Assembly: GCA_934045075.1 (NCBI GenBank)
Contig: OW203731.1
Span: 15,454,070-15,518,069, forward strand
Source: Yponomeuta sedellus
Taxonomy: Eukaryota; Arthropoda; Insecta; Lepidoptera; Yponomeutidae
Reading direction: 5' to 3'
Length of the DNA stretch: 64,000 nucleotides
The translations under genes were made by a program, and so were the position numbers. The notes beneath the pieces were generated by a model. The model saw only the letters and a program-made list of their open reading frames with translations. It ran no database searches and had not been told where the DNA came from. Of this stretch, positions 9,400 to 20,216 are shown piece after piece (positions within the stretch are counted from its first letter, which is position 1; every line of letters starts with the position of its first letter).

Positions 9400-9433
9400 C
9401 CCCAATCTTCACTTCTACAAGTCAAGATTGGGG
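9400..9433. repeat. Short hairpin
   Basis: CCCCAATCTT (9400-9409) pairs with AAGATTGGGG (9424-9433); inner ACTT/AAGT extends the stem past one C/C mismatch. Possibly a remnant of a fold-back element. Confidence 0.6.
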
Positions 9434-9481
9434 AAAATATATTTTTTTGTTAATGGGCTTAAAAACTGCCTAATGCTCACT

Positions 9482-9534
9482 ACAGATGTCACCACTGTTG
9501 GGTGACATCTGTAGGGTGTCACTGTTGGGTGACA
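9482..9534. repeat. Palindrome with partial duplication
   Basis: ACAGATGTCACC and GGTGACATCTGT form a 12-bp inverted repeat with a short loop. Half of it ('gtcactgttgggtgacat') is then repeated directly to about 9534. Confidence 0.55.
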
Positions 9535-9600
9535 TATGTTTGACAGTTCTCCATAGTATTTTTGTAAGCAAATCAATTATTTTGTGAATAATATCACACA

Positions 9601-9809
9601 ACGACTCTTTGCGAAGCCGTTGGTTGCAAAAATACGGGAATTTATTTATTTCCCAAGGAACCTATAAGAAAAAAGCTGTGGGAGAACGCTTTTCAAGATT
9701 ATGTGCTGCCCATTTTCAACCTGAAGATTACTTTGGACGCAATTCATGTACAGGTGATGAATCTCTCCGCAAAGTATTGAATAAAACAGCTGTGCCCACT
9801 ATATTTTAA
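9601..9809 (+). pseudogene. Frameshifted THAP-domain fragment
   Basis: From 9610 one frame reads a C-x4-C start (CEAVGC) followed by an FPKEP motif and a conserved W, the N-terminal half of a THAP zinc finger. A second frame, open over 9609-9809, supplies the C-terminal half with C-x2-H (LCAAHFQPEDYF) and the terminal AVPTIF box. The halves are in different frames, joined near 9690, so one indel separates them. THAP domains bind DNA and occur in P-element-type transposases and host regulators; this fragment alone cannot tell which. It ends in a stop right after the domain. Confidence 0.6.
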
Positions 9810-9924
9810 TTTTCCAAAGCGGAACCAAACAACAAAATTTATACAATATGGCGGTTCTTAGGAACACTCAACAGTGCTGCCACCTACAGTCAGCTTTCAG
9901 TTTTTAACGTCATTAAGACCAATC

Positions 9925-9975
9925 TTCGTCTTTCTCTGAGAGAAGGCCTGTGCCCTGCAGTATGACGTATATACA
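9925..9975 (+). repeat. CD-SINE tail-II scrap
   Basis: Only 'tttctctgagagaaggcctg' and 'tgccctgcag' survive, matching the RTE-like tail of CD-SINEs. Confidence 0.45.
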
Positions 9976-10574
9976 CACATACATACACACACTAGGTACA
10001 AAATTATAGTGTCCCCAGTCTTCAATTGAGCATAGAAGGAAGAAATGAACAATAATTTTCAGATTAACATTTGAGATCGCCCGATTTACCCTACGCCCAT
10101 TAGATGTAAAACCCATTGTTATTAACAGGAATTTTACAAACAACAGTGGCATTCCGAACGGTAATTTTATCTGAAACCCCAAGGGATTACATAATGCGAT
10201 AGCCGTTAACCCTTTAATTGAATCGGAATTCGTCCGCATCACGAGTCCTTAGTAAAATACATAATTCATCGCGACGAATTTTGAAGCATTAAGCTTGGTA
10301 TACACCAATAGAACCTCACAAAAAATAAAACATGTGGCTTAACCCTCCACTGGTATCGCTAAAATAATTAACATCGTTGGTATTGGGGTATAAGAAACCC
10401 CATACAGAGTAATTTCGAAAAATAAGTATCTGCTGTATCAATAATCTTAAATCTTAGCATTAAGTAACATCGAATTCAAAAGTAAAAATCACGCTTTGAT
10501 TAAAAAATATAACTCTTTCACTCTTTCGAATAATCTTTTGTAAATTTTTTACGTTATTAGAATATTTTCTTTTA
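9976..10574. other. Unassigned sequence
   Basis: A minus-strand open frame of 109 codons (9913-10242) overlaps the SINE scrap and has no recognisable domain or codon signature. Otherwise AT-rich with nothing recognised. Confidence 0.25.
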
Positions 10575-10933
10575 TTGTTATTATTCAATTTATTGCTATT
10601 TTACTTCGACGTTTTGACGACATTACAGTTAACGTGGTCACGAGTAGATTGATGGCTGGTGGCCGTTCGCATCTTCGGCTGATAAGGTTTCAGACTACCC
10701 TTAATCAAGCATCACAAAACACTATTAGGACTCGAACACCTCTTGATGACCGAATCCCACGTTTGCGACAGTTTGCCAATTGAAATTTTTGTGTTTCTTA
10801 ATTTCAACCGCTTCACGCACAATTCGGCTATAATAATAGCGATCATTGGAAGTACCGATAGTTTGTGTAATTCTATCCAGTGGTTTACCGTTTAAAAGAC
10901 CAGACTGTCCAATTATGATTTCTTGAAGCTATA
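10575..10933 (-). pseudogene. Penelope-like element 3' remnant (GIY-YIG C-terminus)
   Basis: On the minus strand a frame from about 10933 to the stop at 10725-10727 reads a segment containing 'YYYSRIVREAVEIKKHKNFN', closely resembling the end of the GIY-YIG endonuclease domain of Penelope-like elements, where an R-x-EA-x-EI helix precedes the final N. Downstream (10575-10660) lies the tail 'cgtgaccacgttaactgtaa' and 'gtcaaaacgtcgaag', a type of 3' UTR common in insect elements. RT and linker are absent, so it is a dead 5'-truncated copy. A related tail is at 44530-44670. Confidence 0.5.
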
Positions 10934-11278
10934 TTCTCAGTTGCAACTTACTCGTAGTTCTGGAATCAAGTACTTGAGTTTTTGTTAAATTAAATAAAGA
11001 TAGTAGATAAAGACACTTCAACTCAGTTTTACTTAAGACCTAAGTTTTACCTAAGAGAACTTAATTCCCTCTTCGCCCATGTCTACATGTCTAAGCTGGT
11101 ACCAAGTCGTTGATTTCAAAAAGCTATACAGTTACGGCAATCGTTCATTATGACACCGTCTACTTGAATGGGCTGCAACCGTCAGTACCATAACTGCGCT
11201 AGTGTATGGCAGGCTTTATTCCATCCGATATCGATGAAGGGTGGATACAGATCTGGCGGAGAATTTGCGACTGTTTTT

Positions 11279-11560
11279 AAGGTTTCGTAGTCAACAAGGA
11301 ACTTTTATAGTTTTGCCATGTCCAAACACCCCATGTCTGTCCATTTGTCTCTCTAAACGAGCTCACAGATGATTTGTACTAGAAATCCGAAATTTGGCAT
11401 CACATCCTGTAATAATCAGGAGTGGAACGAGGAGCATGAGAAGAACTATACTGCATATGGGGTCAAATGCTCGTATAAACGAGGAAAATACAATTAAGGC
11501 GGGATATACACTGACAAGCAAAACTCAGCGTGATGCAAAACTGCTGTGGACTTGAAATGC
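11279..11560 (+). repeat. Degraded dispersed repeat ('ggtttcgtagtcaacaagga')
   Basis: Runs 'ggtttcgtagtcaacaagga', 'ttttgccatgtcc', 'tgtctgtccatttgtctctc' and 'gaaatttggcatcac'. This order is familiar as a repeat common in lepidopteran DNA, but no second copy exists in this window to prove it. Confidence 0.3.
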
Positions 11561-12375
11561 AAAAAAAAACGGAAACCAAAGTGTAATAAAGCGCTGCTGT
11601 GGTAGAGCGTTTTTTTATATGAAAAACGAAGACCGATGCATTCCAGTGTGTTTTCCGGGTTACCGTCTCGCATACTTTTTGCTTTGTTAAATGTTTACCT
11701 ATTGTAAAATTGGTAGATTGGATGACATTGACAGGGGACTGTCAGGGTCGACGTGGCAGTAAATAAACTTATGCCCATCTAAAAGGAAAGCTTAAAAAAA
11801 ACCAAAAAGGAGCGCTTCGTAGCATTATCAGACCCTTGATGATGCCACAAAAGGCTGGTTTGATTACATTAAAGAAAGGGTGGAAATCGTGACATATTAG
11901 ACTATGAAAAAAATGGTCTATGACTTAAGGACGTACAATATGCTGCATCGAATTTTTTTTTTAAATAATCTTAAATGGTTTATGATTGCGAACAAGTTTG
12001 AAAAAAAAAATTAAGTATTGTTACAATTAATAAGCGTCTATTTATTATGGAACAATAATAAATGTTATTAGTAATAATTTAGTTTTATTAAACTACATAA
12101 TCCTAGTATATTATAAAACAAATGAGCATGAAACAGTATGTCGCCATATTTCTGTTTCAAAAAATAAACATGGTTATATCTAAACATAGTTATTGTTCTA
12201 GAGTCTAGTTGCGCCTATATAGGTATTGTTAAACAACCTGTTAAATTATTATACATTTAATAATGTTAAGATTGATTTTATTATTCCCCTAGCTCATTAA
12301 GAGGACTCACTAGAGCTCGGGCTTAATAAGGAAACTGCCTAACAGTAAGAGGTGGCAGGAATAATAAAGAAAAAC
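11561..12375. other. Unassigned AT-rich sequence
   Basis: No frame, tRNA-like box or shared repeat was recognised. The stretch 11,930-12,300 is strongly A+T-rich. Confidence 0.25.
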
Positions 12376-12475
12376 AAATTGAATATACTTTATTTTATGT
12401 AAGAGAGAAACTTACGCAGATATTTCTTAACGTAAGAGTACAGACAGCGCCTTATCACTAAAAAGATTTTACCGG
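12376..12475 (-). repeat. CR1-like tail fragment
   Basis: 'gaatatactttattttatg', then 'cagatatttcttaacgtaag' and 'gcgccttatcactaaaa' match, in reverse, the CR1-like tail split at 5461-5747. It shows the uninterrupted order there, apart from extra sequence in the middle. Confidence 0.5.
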
Positions 12476-14727
12476 TATTCAACTGAAAAACGCGATGGAA
12501 ATTTGCTAACAACTTAAAACGATCCGCGCTAGGTGTCAACCTACCTTAAAGACGAAGTTGAACTCGTGTAATATTTTTGCCGAATAACACATCGGAGGCC
12601 CTTAATCCTTTTCCATTTAGCTCTCATTGTGAAGGTAAGCCACTATACCATCGCTTAAGGTATGAGTGCGCATTTAATTTCATCGGAAAATGTATGGACG
12701 ATTTAATAACGATTCAATTTTGATGTCACAAATTACATCCCAAGCCCATAAGTGGTGAGGATTAAATATATATATTTAAGAGTGTAAAAGAGGAAATCTA
12801 TTTGCAAAGGGAAGATGCAAACAATCTCAAGCCAGCGTGTGTGCTTGCAGCGAACAATCATTGAATGTTGATGAAGCGAAAGAAGTTTGTTAGAGGATCG
12901 TGGCAATTAGCAAATCCACCTAACCCTATAGAATACAGACATAAGGTTATCTCTGTATGGATCAAAGTACTTTTACAAATCTTAGTGAGAAATACGATTG
13001 TTGTAACGTTATTATTTTATAACAACATTTTATTTTAAATAAGTTGGATAAATTCTATTAAATAACTTATAATATAGGCACTAAAACTTATTAAGCTCAA
13101 ACAAAAAGGGTTTACGCATTTCTCGACTGCGCGTCTCTAAAACCACTCATTATGTGCGCCCGGACAGCGCGTCCCCTCTCTCGACCGCTGCCCGCCTCAT
13201 TTGCCTCCGGTCCATCGGCGAGCCTGCGCGTGCGCATTTCTAAGTTTGTTTTCGCCAGTCGCTTTCTCTAACGGCCGCGAGTCAATTTTATTCATTTACT
13301 TTTAAAAAAAAAGCCGTGGTTTATTATCACGTTTGTGTCCTCGTCTCCCCACACTTTTTGGGTATTTTGCAAACAGATATTTCAACTAGGTATTTGCTAA
13401 TTTTGCTGTCGATTAGTTTTATAATGCTTGTAGGAACATATGTAATTTATTTACTTTCTTTTCGTAATAGCGTAGTGCTTATACGTAGTTTTAACAACTA
13501 TTTACCGTGTCGCAGAGCGCCTCTCATAGCTTGCTCGCTCGGCGACACACAAGATGGCGCCTCACAAAATTGCCAGTCTTGGTTGCATCATCCATTCATT
13601 TTGTTCATACAATTTAAAATATTGATGTTTAGCTTTATCTGCACACTAGCTTGCGCTTGCCACTTTTGAAAATTTCCAAATTATGTTGCAGCTAGTGTGG
13701 AAATGTTGGCTATTAGTAACTGTAGATACCTACTAATGTTTGATGATCTTATTCATTATCATTTTTCATTATAATTTCCATCTCGCATCACTCCACTACT
13801 GATTTCCTTCACCGCCTCTTACAAACTAGTTGGGTTTCTTCTTCATCTGCCGAACCGGTGGCGGTGAACTGTATCTTTCCGATGGCTATGTACTAATGCG
13901 AGAGGTTTCCCCACAGGGTCCAAGTACCTCACCAGAATTCCCTTTTACGAAGCCGAAGACCCCCGGGGTGCCTGTTCCCGCCGTTCCAAAAAGGACATCA
14001 GCTGTTCCTGTTGGCCAAACTTTCTCTGCACCTGGTCCACGGCCGTTGGGGAAGCGTTTCTACTGTCTCCGGTCGGCTCAGGGGAGTACCTGACCGTAGT
14101 TCCGTTAAAGAGAGATCAAAACCAGTGTAGAGCTATTTTATAACCCACAACCCTAGTTATTGAAGTAGTGCTAATTAAATATCTTGTTTATTTAATAATG
14201 CTATTTATTTCTTCATCCTTAAATTATGCCCCAGCCTCTTCAAGGTAAGCGTGACACGGTATATATTCAATACGAGATTGTCCTATGAGTTTAAACGCAA
14301 CCACATAGAATAGCAAAGATAGAAGATTGAGAGCTTGCGGTACGATTTTTTCGCTCTATTCACCCGTACCCGAACGCAATTGTAGTTGTGCCCGCAAGTG
14401 CGTTACATTACAAGTGCCCGAATAGCCACGACAAACATCGCTGCAACATTTGACGTAGCGACTGCACATTGGTGCGACACTACATAAAAACAACATTTTA
14501 CACGCAATGTGACATACTACTGGTCACAAATATGGATACAAACATAGGTACAAACATAACCTTACGCCGTATCCCAGAGGAGTAGGCAGAGACCAAAGAC
14601 TGACACATGCTACGATCTTGACGGATCACCTTCGCTTCATCAACGGATATGGATGTAACAAATACTTAGTGTTTTCACTAGACTCTGTATAATGAAAGAT
14701 AAAAAACCATTCAAGTGGTTCATCCTA
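12476..14727. other. Unassigned region with a CpG-rich patch
   Basis: The largest stretch without recognisable repeats. At 13130-13290 the sequence becomes CpG-rich ('ggacagcgcgtcccctctct', 'cgagcctgcgcgtgcgc') against AT-rich flanks. A second GC-rich patch at 13900-14090 is proline-coding in one frame (within 13830-14093) but has no start context or recognisable domain. These could be a promoter or exon of a host gene, or old mobile DNA; I cannot decide. Confidence 0.3.
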
Positions 14728-14842
14728 CATATGGCCTCATTCTGGCTATATTTACACGTTTGTGATGTCCATTCCTGTTTGCCTAGGTATCCTATGACAA
14801 TTAAGACCAGGAGAAGTGATTGTGTCGTGTGATTTTATTTTA
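14728..14842 (+). repeat. S3/S2-type SINE tail
   Basis: Contains 'acgtttgtgatgtccattcc', 'ggtatcctatgac' and 'aagtgattgtgtcgtgtga'. The body and tail match 16036-16215 (forward) and 43590-43650 (reverse). The tRNA head is missing. Confidence 0.5.
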
Positions 14843-15298
14843 TTAGAAGTGTTGTGTGAAATTTGTAGCAGAAATTTATTTATGTACTGCGTTTGATTGC
14901 AAAAGGATTATAAAGCGTACACGAGTGGAAAAGTCTGTTTACCAATCAGGAGCGTCATTATGCACACCAAATCCTGATAGAGCCCTGATGTTTACGATAG
15001 CAATTGGTATGAAATTTGACCGGTTTTGTTACGCCTAATATAGGAGCCTGATTTTGTCAATGATCATTAAGTGTGCCTTGTTTGATTGGCTCACTGAATC
15101 GTTCGTTCTATTATACGAGGTTCCAAATCAAATAGACGATGTACACTGTTGCTGTTTATTAATCGAAACAGAAAACCAGTAATAATAGTTTGGAAACTGT
15201 ATAAAAAATATTGTAGATCTCGAGGTTATGGGCGAGTTTCTGAATTGAGGATTTCGCTCAGAAAAGAGCGTGACAGAACGTTACTTAAGTATTTGTTA

Positions 15299-15462
15299 TG
15301 TTATCAACCCTTGTATGTCCCCACTGCTGGGGCACGGGTCTCCTTCTGCATCGCAGGAAGGTTATGCGATACTCCACCACGAGGGCCAAGTCCGGGTTGG
15401 TGGAGGATCGTAACACAGTGGCGGGCCTTACTGTCGGAAGTTATCAAGCCGCCAATATTTAA
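15299..15462 (-). repeat. 5S-SINE 3' fragment
   Basis: Starts 'tatcaacccttgtatgtccc' (complement of the SINE 3' end) and runs to 'tcggaagttatcaagccgcc'; the 5S head is absent. It is joined directly to other repeat scraps on its right. Confidence 0.7.
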
Positions 15463-15504
15463 GTATTTACTTAGTGAAATTTTCAATACAGAAACCGGAC
15501 CCAA

Positions 15505-15627
15505 GACTTATTTCGGTTCGAATCCCGGCATGGGTGGAATTTTTAGCCTCTAAATAGGTTTTTAAGTCATTTAGTTGTACTTAGTATAGGGCTAACGAGA
15601 TCTGTGTCATAATTATTAATTTTTCCT
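15505..15627 (+). repeat. P-SINE 3' end fused to S1 tail
   Basis: 15505-15567 is a P-SINE 3' piece ('ggttcgaatcccggcatg', 'gcctctaaataggttttta'). It passes without a gap into 'gtcatttagttgtacttagt', the S1 body and tail (compare 22410-22472). This could be a deletion between neighbouring SINEs or a chimeric insertion; no TSD was found. Confidence 0.5.
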
Positions 15628-15647
15628 TCAGCAATCTTTCCGATTTA

Positions 15648-15770
15648 AGGTTGCCTGGAAGAAATTGCTATCAGCAATAAGGCCGCCAATTGTACCTCTT
15701 CTTTTGTAACTGTTGTCTCTGTTATTATTTTCTGGTGTGTAATGAGGAATATTTTTATCTTATTTATGTC
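15648..15770 (+). repeat. CR1-like LINE tail
   Basis: 'ggttgcctggaagaaattgc', 'caataaggccgccaattgta', then a degenerate 'ctggtgtgtaatgaggaata' tail. Same family as 4228-4359, forward orientation. Confidence 0.55.
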
Positions 15771-16035
15771 CATGAATATTTTTTTTTACTAGCCCAAACA
15801 CGTACCAAACTAACCCGCTGTAAAAGCATAAATTGGCGTAAACAAAACATTCCACTGCAGGCCAGGGCCGAAGACGGCTCCATTATTTACTACATACGGA
15901 TACGGACATGACTCACAAAGGTCTATTGTCTAGACGGCACTGTGGAGCGACTTGGCCGCGCTACCCTTTTGTAAGAAAAGAAATAGTTATACTGTAGCTT
16001 GTAGGCAGTCTATTGAAGTTGCCTACATGTTACTT

Positions 16036-16215
16036 TGACTGGCTCGTTAATCTAGCGGTATCACGTCTCATTACCACGCTGATGATTTCGATTCCCACAG
16101 GATCTTACATTATTGCCTCAGTATGAGTGTATTTTTATGTTTGTGATGTCCTGGCCTCGTTAACAAGGTACAGGGTATCCTAGTCTGGAACCAACACAAG
16201 TGACTGTATTATGTG
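16036..16215 (+). repeat. S3 tRNA-derived SINE, good copy
   Basis: Head 'tggctcgttaatctagcgg' with B-box-like 'gatttcgattcccac', body 'ttatgtttgtgatgtcctgg', 'gggtatcctagtctggaacc' and 'agtgactgtattatgtggg'. It links the S3 heads at 1861-2200 with the S2/S3 tails at 14728 and 43590. Confidence 0.6.
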
Positions 16216-17566
16216 GGAGTTGTTACTATTATTTATTGTTTATCAATCTGGAATATGCAGTGTGTTAAGACCGCTTCAAGTCTATCGCAGAAGCATTAAT
16301 CTTCTGGACGCCATGGTAGGAAAAATCGGCAAAAAGTCTTGTGGCCCCTCCGTGTAACTGTCACGGCACTATCATTGTCATAACACGTCAGGCGCTTGCC
16401 GCGTTCGCATAATGCACTATTAGAATGCCAAAACTATACAGCACACTCACCTTTACATTAATTTCTCAGACGCGCTTGACATAAAAGAGTAGAATATAAA
16501 ATAATGTAGAGTTCGATATCTTATTTACTTGTCCAATTTTGTAAACAAGACTCTAACCTCAAAACGGACAATTGATACCAAAACAAGATATGAGCACACA
16601 CCTTTTGTCACCAACAATGAAGTCATTATTAAATTTGTAATTTCTCTTTTTATTCTTCTTCTTTTACTTATATTTTTAATATTTTATATTTTCGGTTACT
16701 TCATTTATGGGAATGTAGCAGTTTTTGACTAAAAAGTCGGCCTTCTCCGGTAGAATCTTGTTTACTAAATTGACAAGTAAGAATAAATAGACTAACTCAT
16801 GGATTTTGGGGCACGCGACATATTTTTTCATACCATCGACATCTAGAAGATTTGATATGCTGTTGACTGTACACATAGCGATATTCTATGCACACCACTA
16901 CGTTATGCAGATTCCATGAATGCTCTTCATGAATGCAAACTGCCTTACTTTCTTCGAAAGGGCTGTTATGGAATTTCGAGAATTATCTTTCAGCCTTCAT
17001 TATTCATGATTTGTCATTTCGAAATTGACAATGGTAAACCTTATGAGTACGAACAGCTCTTGCATTAGAACAAAAACAAATCTCTCTAATAAAAATATAC
17101 ATCAATTTCTATAAAATCCGGGTAATTTGCAGGACCCACCTGATCCTGTCCGCTGTCTTTATTTCATTATTATTAATTTTAAATTTTAACACCAACAAAA
17201 TTATGGCATAGTACAGATATTAACGTTCTTTCGATCTTGATTAACTCTACCTTAAAACCTTCTTGCCCGGATGCGAGATAGCTGCTCAAAAGAGGGAGGA
17301 GTGGAAGCTCATGGAGGAGGCTTTTGCTCAAAAGTGGAACACAAATACGACTGACTAAAGAAAAACTTGTGCATACTTACATAGTCCCAAAAACTAATTT
17401 GATGCTCACAAAATTACCATTTTCATAAAAACTGAGTTACCATACCACGTCTCCTTTTACTCACCGTGTAACTAAATGTTTGGCTATGTTCAAGCCTGCC
17501 GCGCAGTAAAAAATCACGGTTGAAATTTTTATGTTTGTATGGACTTTGACAGGTCTTCTTCCTCTT
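16216..17566. other. Unassigned AT-rich sequence
   Basis: Short open frames on both strands (such as 16529-16732) are hydrophobic because the DNA is T-rich; none shows a domain. No repeat shared with the rest of the window. Confidence 0.25.
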
Positions 17567-17860
17567 TTAATGCCATCTCCTGTCCGAAATCGAATATAAT
17601 TGTGACTTTTTATCCCTTGACGTTGCGGCTCGGAAGAGTTGTATATATTTCATGTAGACAACACTGCATGATTTTGGAGCCATGAAGTTTTTACGGCCAA
17701 TAATACGGCCAGGTCCCCTTCGTCCCCGAATTTTGCCTTTTAGGATGATTTTTAACAGATTGTACTTGTGCTCCGTATAATTATGAACTAGGTACAAAGT
17801 ATTGTAGATTATCCGTTGTATAGGGTCCATAACAGTTAGATGATTGAAATCTTTCAGGGT
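17567..17860 (-). pseudogene. Non-LTR retrotransposon RT, C-terminal remnant
   Basis: The minus-strand frame 17567-17830 carries 'KYNLLKIILKGKIRGRRGPG' and then a 'LFRAATSRDK' segment, the order at the extreme C-terminus of an RTE/BovB-like endonuclease-reverse transcriptase. The frame stops right after it and a short A-rich stretch follows. Endonuclease, RT core and thumb are missing, so it is a 5'-truncated dead copy. Confidence 0.55.
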
Positions 17861-17984
17861 ATGTTGCGCGTAATATAGGGGCTGTAGACATTACAAATCA
17901 AGGCTGATGTGGGGCTTAAGCAAAACAACCACTCTACTCTACTTTGAGACACAAAAAAAACATTAGATGAAAGGAGCAATATAA

Positions 17985-18110
17985 ACATGTATGACTTTAT
18001 TATTATACTCTATTATACACGAAACACGATACACGAAAAAAAAATAACATGTACAAAGGCGAGCATATCTCTGTAAAAGATTTCTTCCAGCAAACTTAGG
18101 AGAGTCGGAG
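17985..18110 (-). repeat. CR1-like tail fragment
   Basis: Contains 'ataacatgtacaaaggcgag', 'gatttcttccagcaaactta' and 'gagagtcgg', almost the same as 54900-54985. It lies just left of the mariner. Confidence 0.55.
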
Positions 18111-18135
18111 CAGCAGTAAAAAACGGGTCTATATA

Positions 18136-19360
18136 CGTGGGACACTCAGAAAGTTTTGAGAAACTGAAAAACTAACTTACATGAAAAATATATTTTTATT
18201 AAATCTTTTCAAAGAACTCTCCACCAGCCTCTATACAAAGTATAATGCGTCTGAACCAATTTTTAAAACATGTTTTTCAGTTCTCCGCAGACACCTCTTC
18301 CACGGCCTTCTCAAACGCTGCTAGCGCGTCTTCTGGCGATGAAAACTTTGAGGTGATTTTAAATTTTAGGGAATAAAAAGAAGCCACACGGAGCCAAATC
18401 AGGACTGTAAGGAGGGTGTCCTAAGACTCTGACCGGTGTGGAGTCCAGGAAGCCCCTCGTTTTGACCGCAGAGTGCGCTGGCGCGTTGTCGTGGTGAAGA
18501 AGGACCCCGCGGAGCCCGATGTTTGGTCGCTTGTTGCTCAATTCAGAAAAAAACTTCTGGCAGGCATTTTATGCTATACCATTCAGCGTTGATGCTGCTT
18601 TGGTCTCGAAGTGGAATTGAAATTAGGTACCCCGTCAAAGTGAAGAAACTAGTGATCAAATTTTTTCCTGCGCTCCTCGATTGCTTCACTTTCGTAGGCG
18701 TTGGTTCATTTTGAAACAGCCAAACTGTGGACTGACGCTTTGTTTCTGGATCATATTGATAAATCCAGGATTCGTCACCTGTCACAATGTCGTAACCATG
18801 CCGTGACGAGCCAGCATCAAATTTTTGTAATATATCACGGTACCAATCCACACGGGCCTGCTTCTGAGCTTCGGTGAGGTTGTGCGGCACCCAGCGGGAA
18901 ACTATTCTCCTTACAAAATCTTGTGGACACTTCCTGAGCCAATCTGTAGTGTATGCTGAATGTCTTCGTACGTAATTCGCCTGTTTTCTTGTTTCAATCA
19001 ATCCTTTGTTCGTCCCCCAAAGTAAGACGACCGCGTTTGAACTCGCTATACCAGCGGTAGATGGTTGCTTTTGAAGGTCCTACATCCATAAAAGCAATTC
19101 GAAGTCGATCAAATGACTCATCAGGTTTTAAGCCCCATTTGAAATCGTAAAAATCATAGCACGAAAATGTTTTCGATGCAGATCTATTTTTTAATGAGAC
19201 AAGAAAATTTTAATTTGGTCTCAAATGAAATGAAATGAGGGAAATTGGAAAATCGAACAGTAGCATTTTTACTTTTAAATAATCGACGTTTTTAAAACAA
19301 TTACCTACAAGTGTCTTACACATAAAAACTTCGTTTCGAAAAACTTTCTGAGTGGCCTGG
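18136..19360 (-). mobile_element. Mariner (Tc1/mariner) DNA transposon, inactive
   Basis: About 1,225 bp bounded by TA dinucleotides at 18134-18135 and 19361-19362. The inverted ends share 'CACTCAGAAAGTTTT' within terminal repeats of about 28 bp. The encoded transposase is interrupted (see 18359-19165). The length is a little under the usual 1.3 kb, fitting internal deletion. A cut-and-paste element that would need transposase from elsewhere. Confidence 0.8.
18359..19165 (-). pseudogene. Mariner transposase pseudogene
   Basis: Three minus-strand blocks in different frames. Near 19020-19160: an HTH-like start with 'KATIYRWYSEFKRGRL', ending in a stop. 18543-19001: the 'VPHNLTEAQKQARVDWY' linker and the first catalytic aspartate in 'GDESWIYQYDPETKRQSTVW'. 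18359-18541: the second aspartate in 'LHHDNAPAH' and the 'PPYSPDLAPCGFFLFP' block with the third aspartate. A stretch between HTH and linker is missing, and a further break lies near 18542. The D,D,D residues survive but no single frame joins them. Confidence 0.75.
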
Positions 19361-19910
19361 TACCTACGTGTACAAAATAAACTACATTGACTGTAAAAAC
19401 CTTTAACAATAACCTAAGCAGAAATAATACATTACATAGACTAAATCCTCTATATAATTATAAATAAATAAAATACATTGTAAATAATAAGTAAATCGAA
19501 CCAACAAAGATTGGTAGATTGTTAACCCACATAAGTGGGTATAATAACCAGATAAGGATAATTCAGTCCAAAGCCGCACAAATCTCGTGCCGGCGTGGAG
19601 CAGTTCAAACAGCTGCGACAGTCTGATAATTTGTGACAAAGTGTTTCAAAAGCATGCTAGTTTGATCGCGCTTGGTGACGTCTCAAAAAGATCTTGCTGA
19701 CTCTGGAGCTTAAGGTAAGACGTGAAGATGAGATGTTGTTCGTGTGAAAAGAAAAGTTGACGCTTGCGACACGAAAAAGAGAAAACAATTCAGGATGGCT
19801 GATATAGCTACAAATTAGTGCAATCAAGTTGTTAACGCACTCCATGTATGCGTGTCGGTACCACATGCAACCACATTGCCGCACAAGGCAAGAAGGCTTT
19901 GCGGCTCACT
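19361..19910. other. Unassigned sequence
   Basis: Minus-strand open frames 19403-19639 and 19657-19884 lie downstream of the decayed coding stretch at 19911-20216 and may belong to the same lost gene, but no motif is recognisable. Confidence 0.25.
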
Positions 19911-20216
19911 TCATTCGGACTTCCTAGGGCTAATATCACGCAGGTCCTGTTGTTGTACAATATTACTTGTGATCGTCTCGCCTTCAATCACACTGAATGC
20001 TGCAACAATACTGTTGCTTTCTCTAGAATCATTACCAAAAGTATTCATGGTAAAGCTATTAAATGTAAGATTCCGGAGAACCGGTCGCATCGCAATGGTA
20101 GCACCCTTGCGTCACATCCAGAATGTTCCATGTTCGGCCTTAAATTGTCTTTATCTTTTGGTGAACACGGCATCATACGTTGGAGTACAAAACCGTGTTA
20201 GTAAAACAGCTGTTCT
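19911..20216 (-). pseudogene. Decayed coding stretch, product unknown
   Basis: One minus-strand frame reads about 100 codons with only two internal stops before the terminal stop at 19911-19913. Its composition is protein-like, with phrases such as 'FKAEHGTFWM', 'LRNLTFNSFTMNTFGNDSRE' and 'FSVIEGETITSNIVQQQDL'. Its last 59 codons from ATG are uninterrupted. Two plus-strand frames (19848-20201 and 19852-20223) are also open, so openness alone is weak evidence. I do not recognise the family; a retrotransposon or a captured host exon are both possible. Confidence 0.35.

Noticed and set aside
13316..14093. Open frames of 117 and 87 codons
   Set aside because: No domain, no start context, and one is hydrophobic only because of T-rich sequence. 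The proline-rich frame at 13830-14093 could be an exon but nothing supports it.
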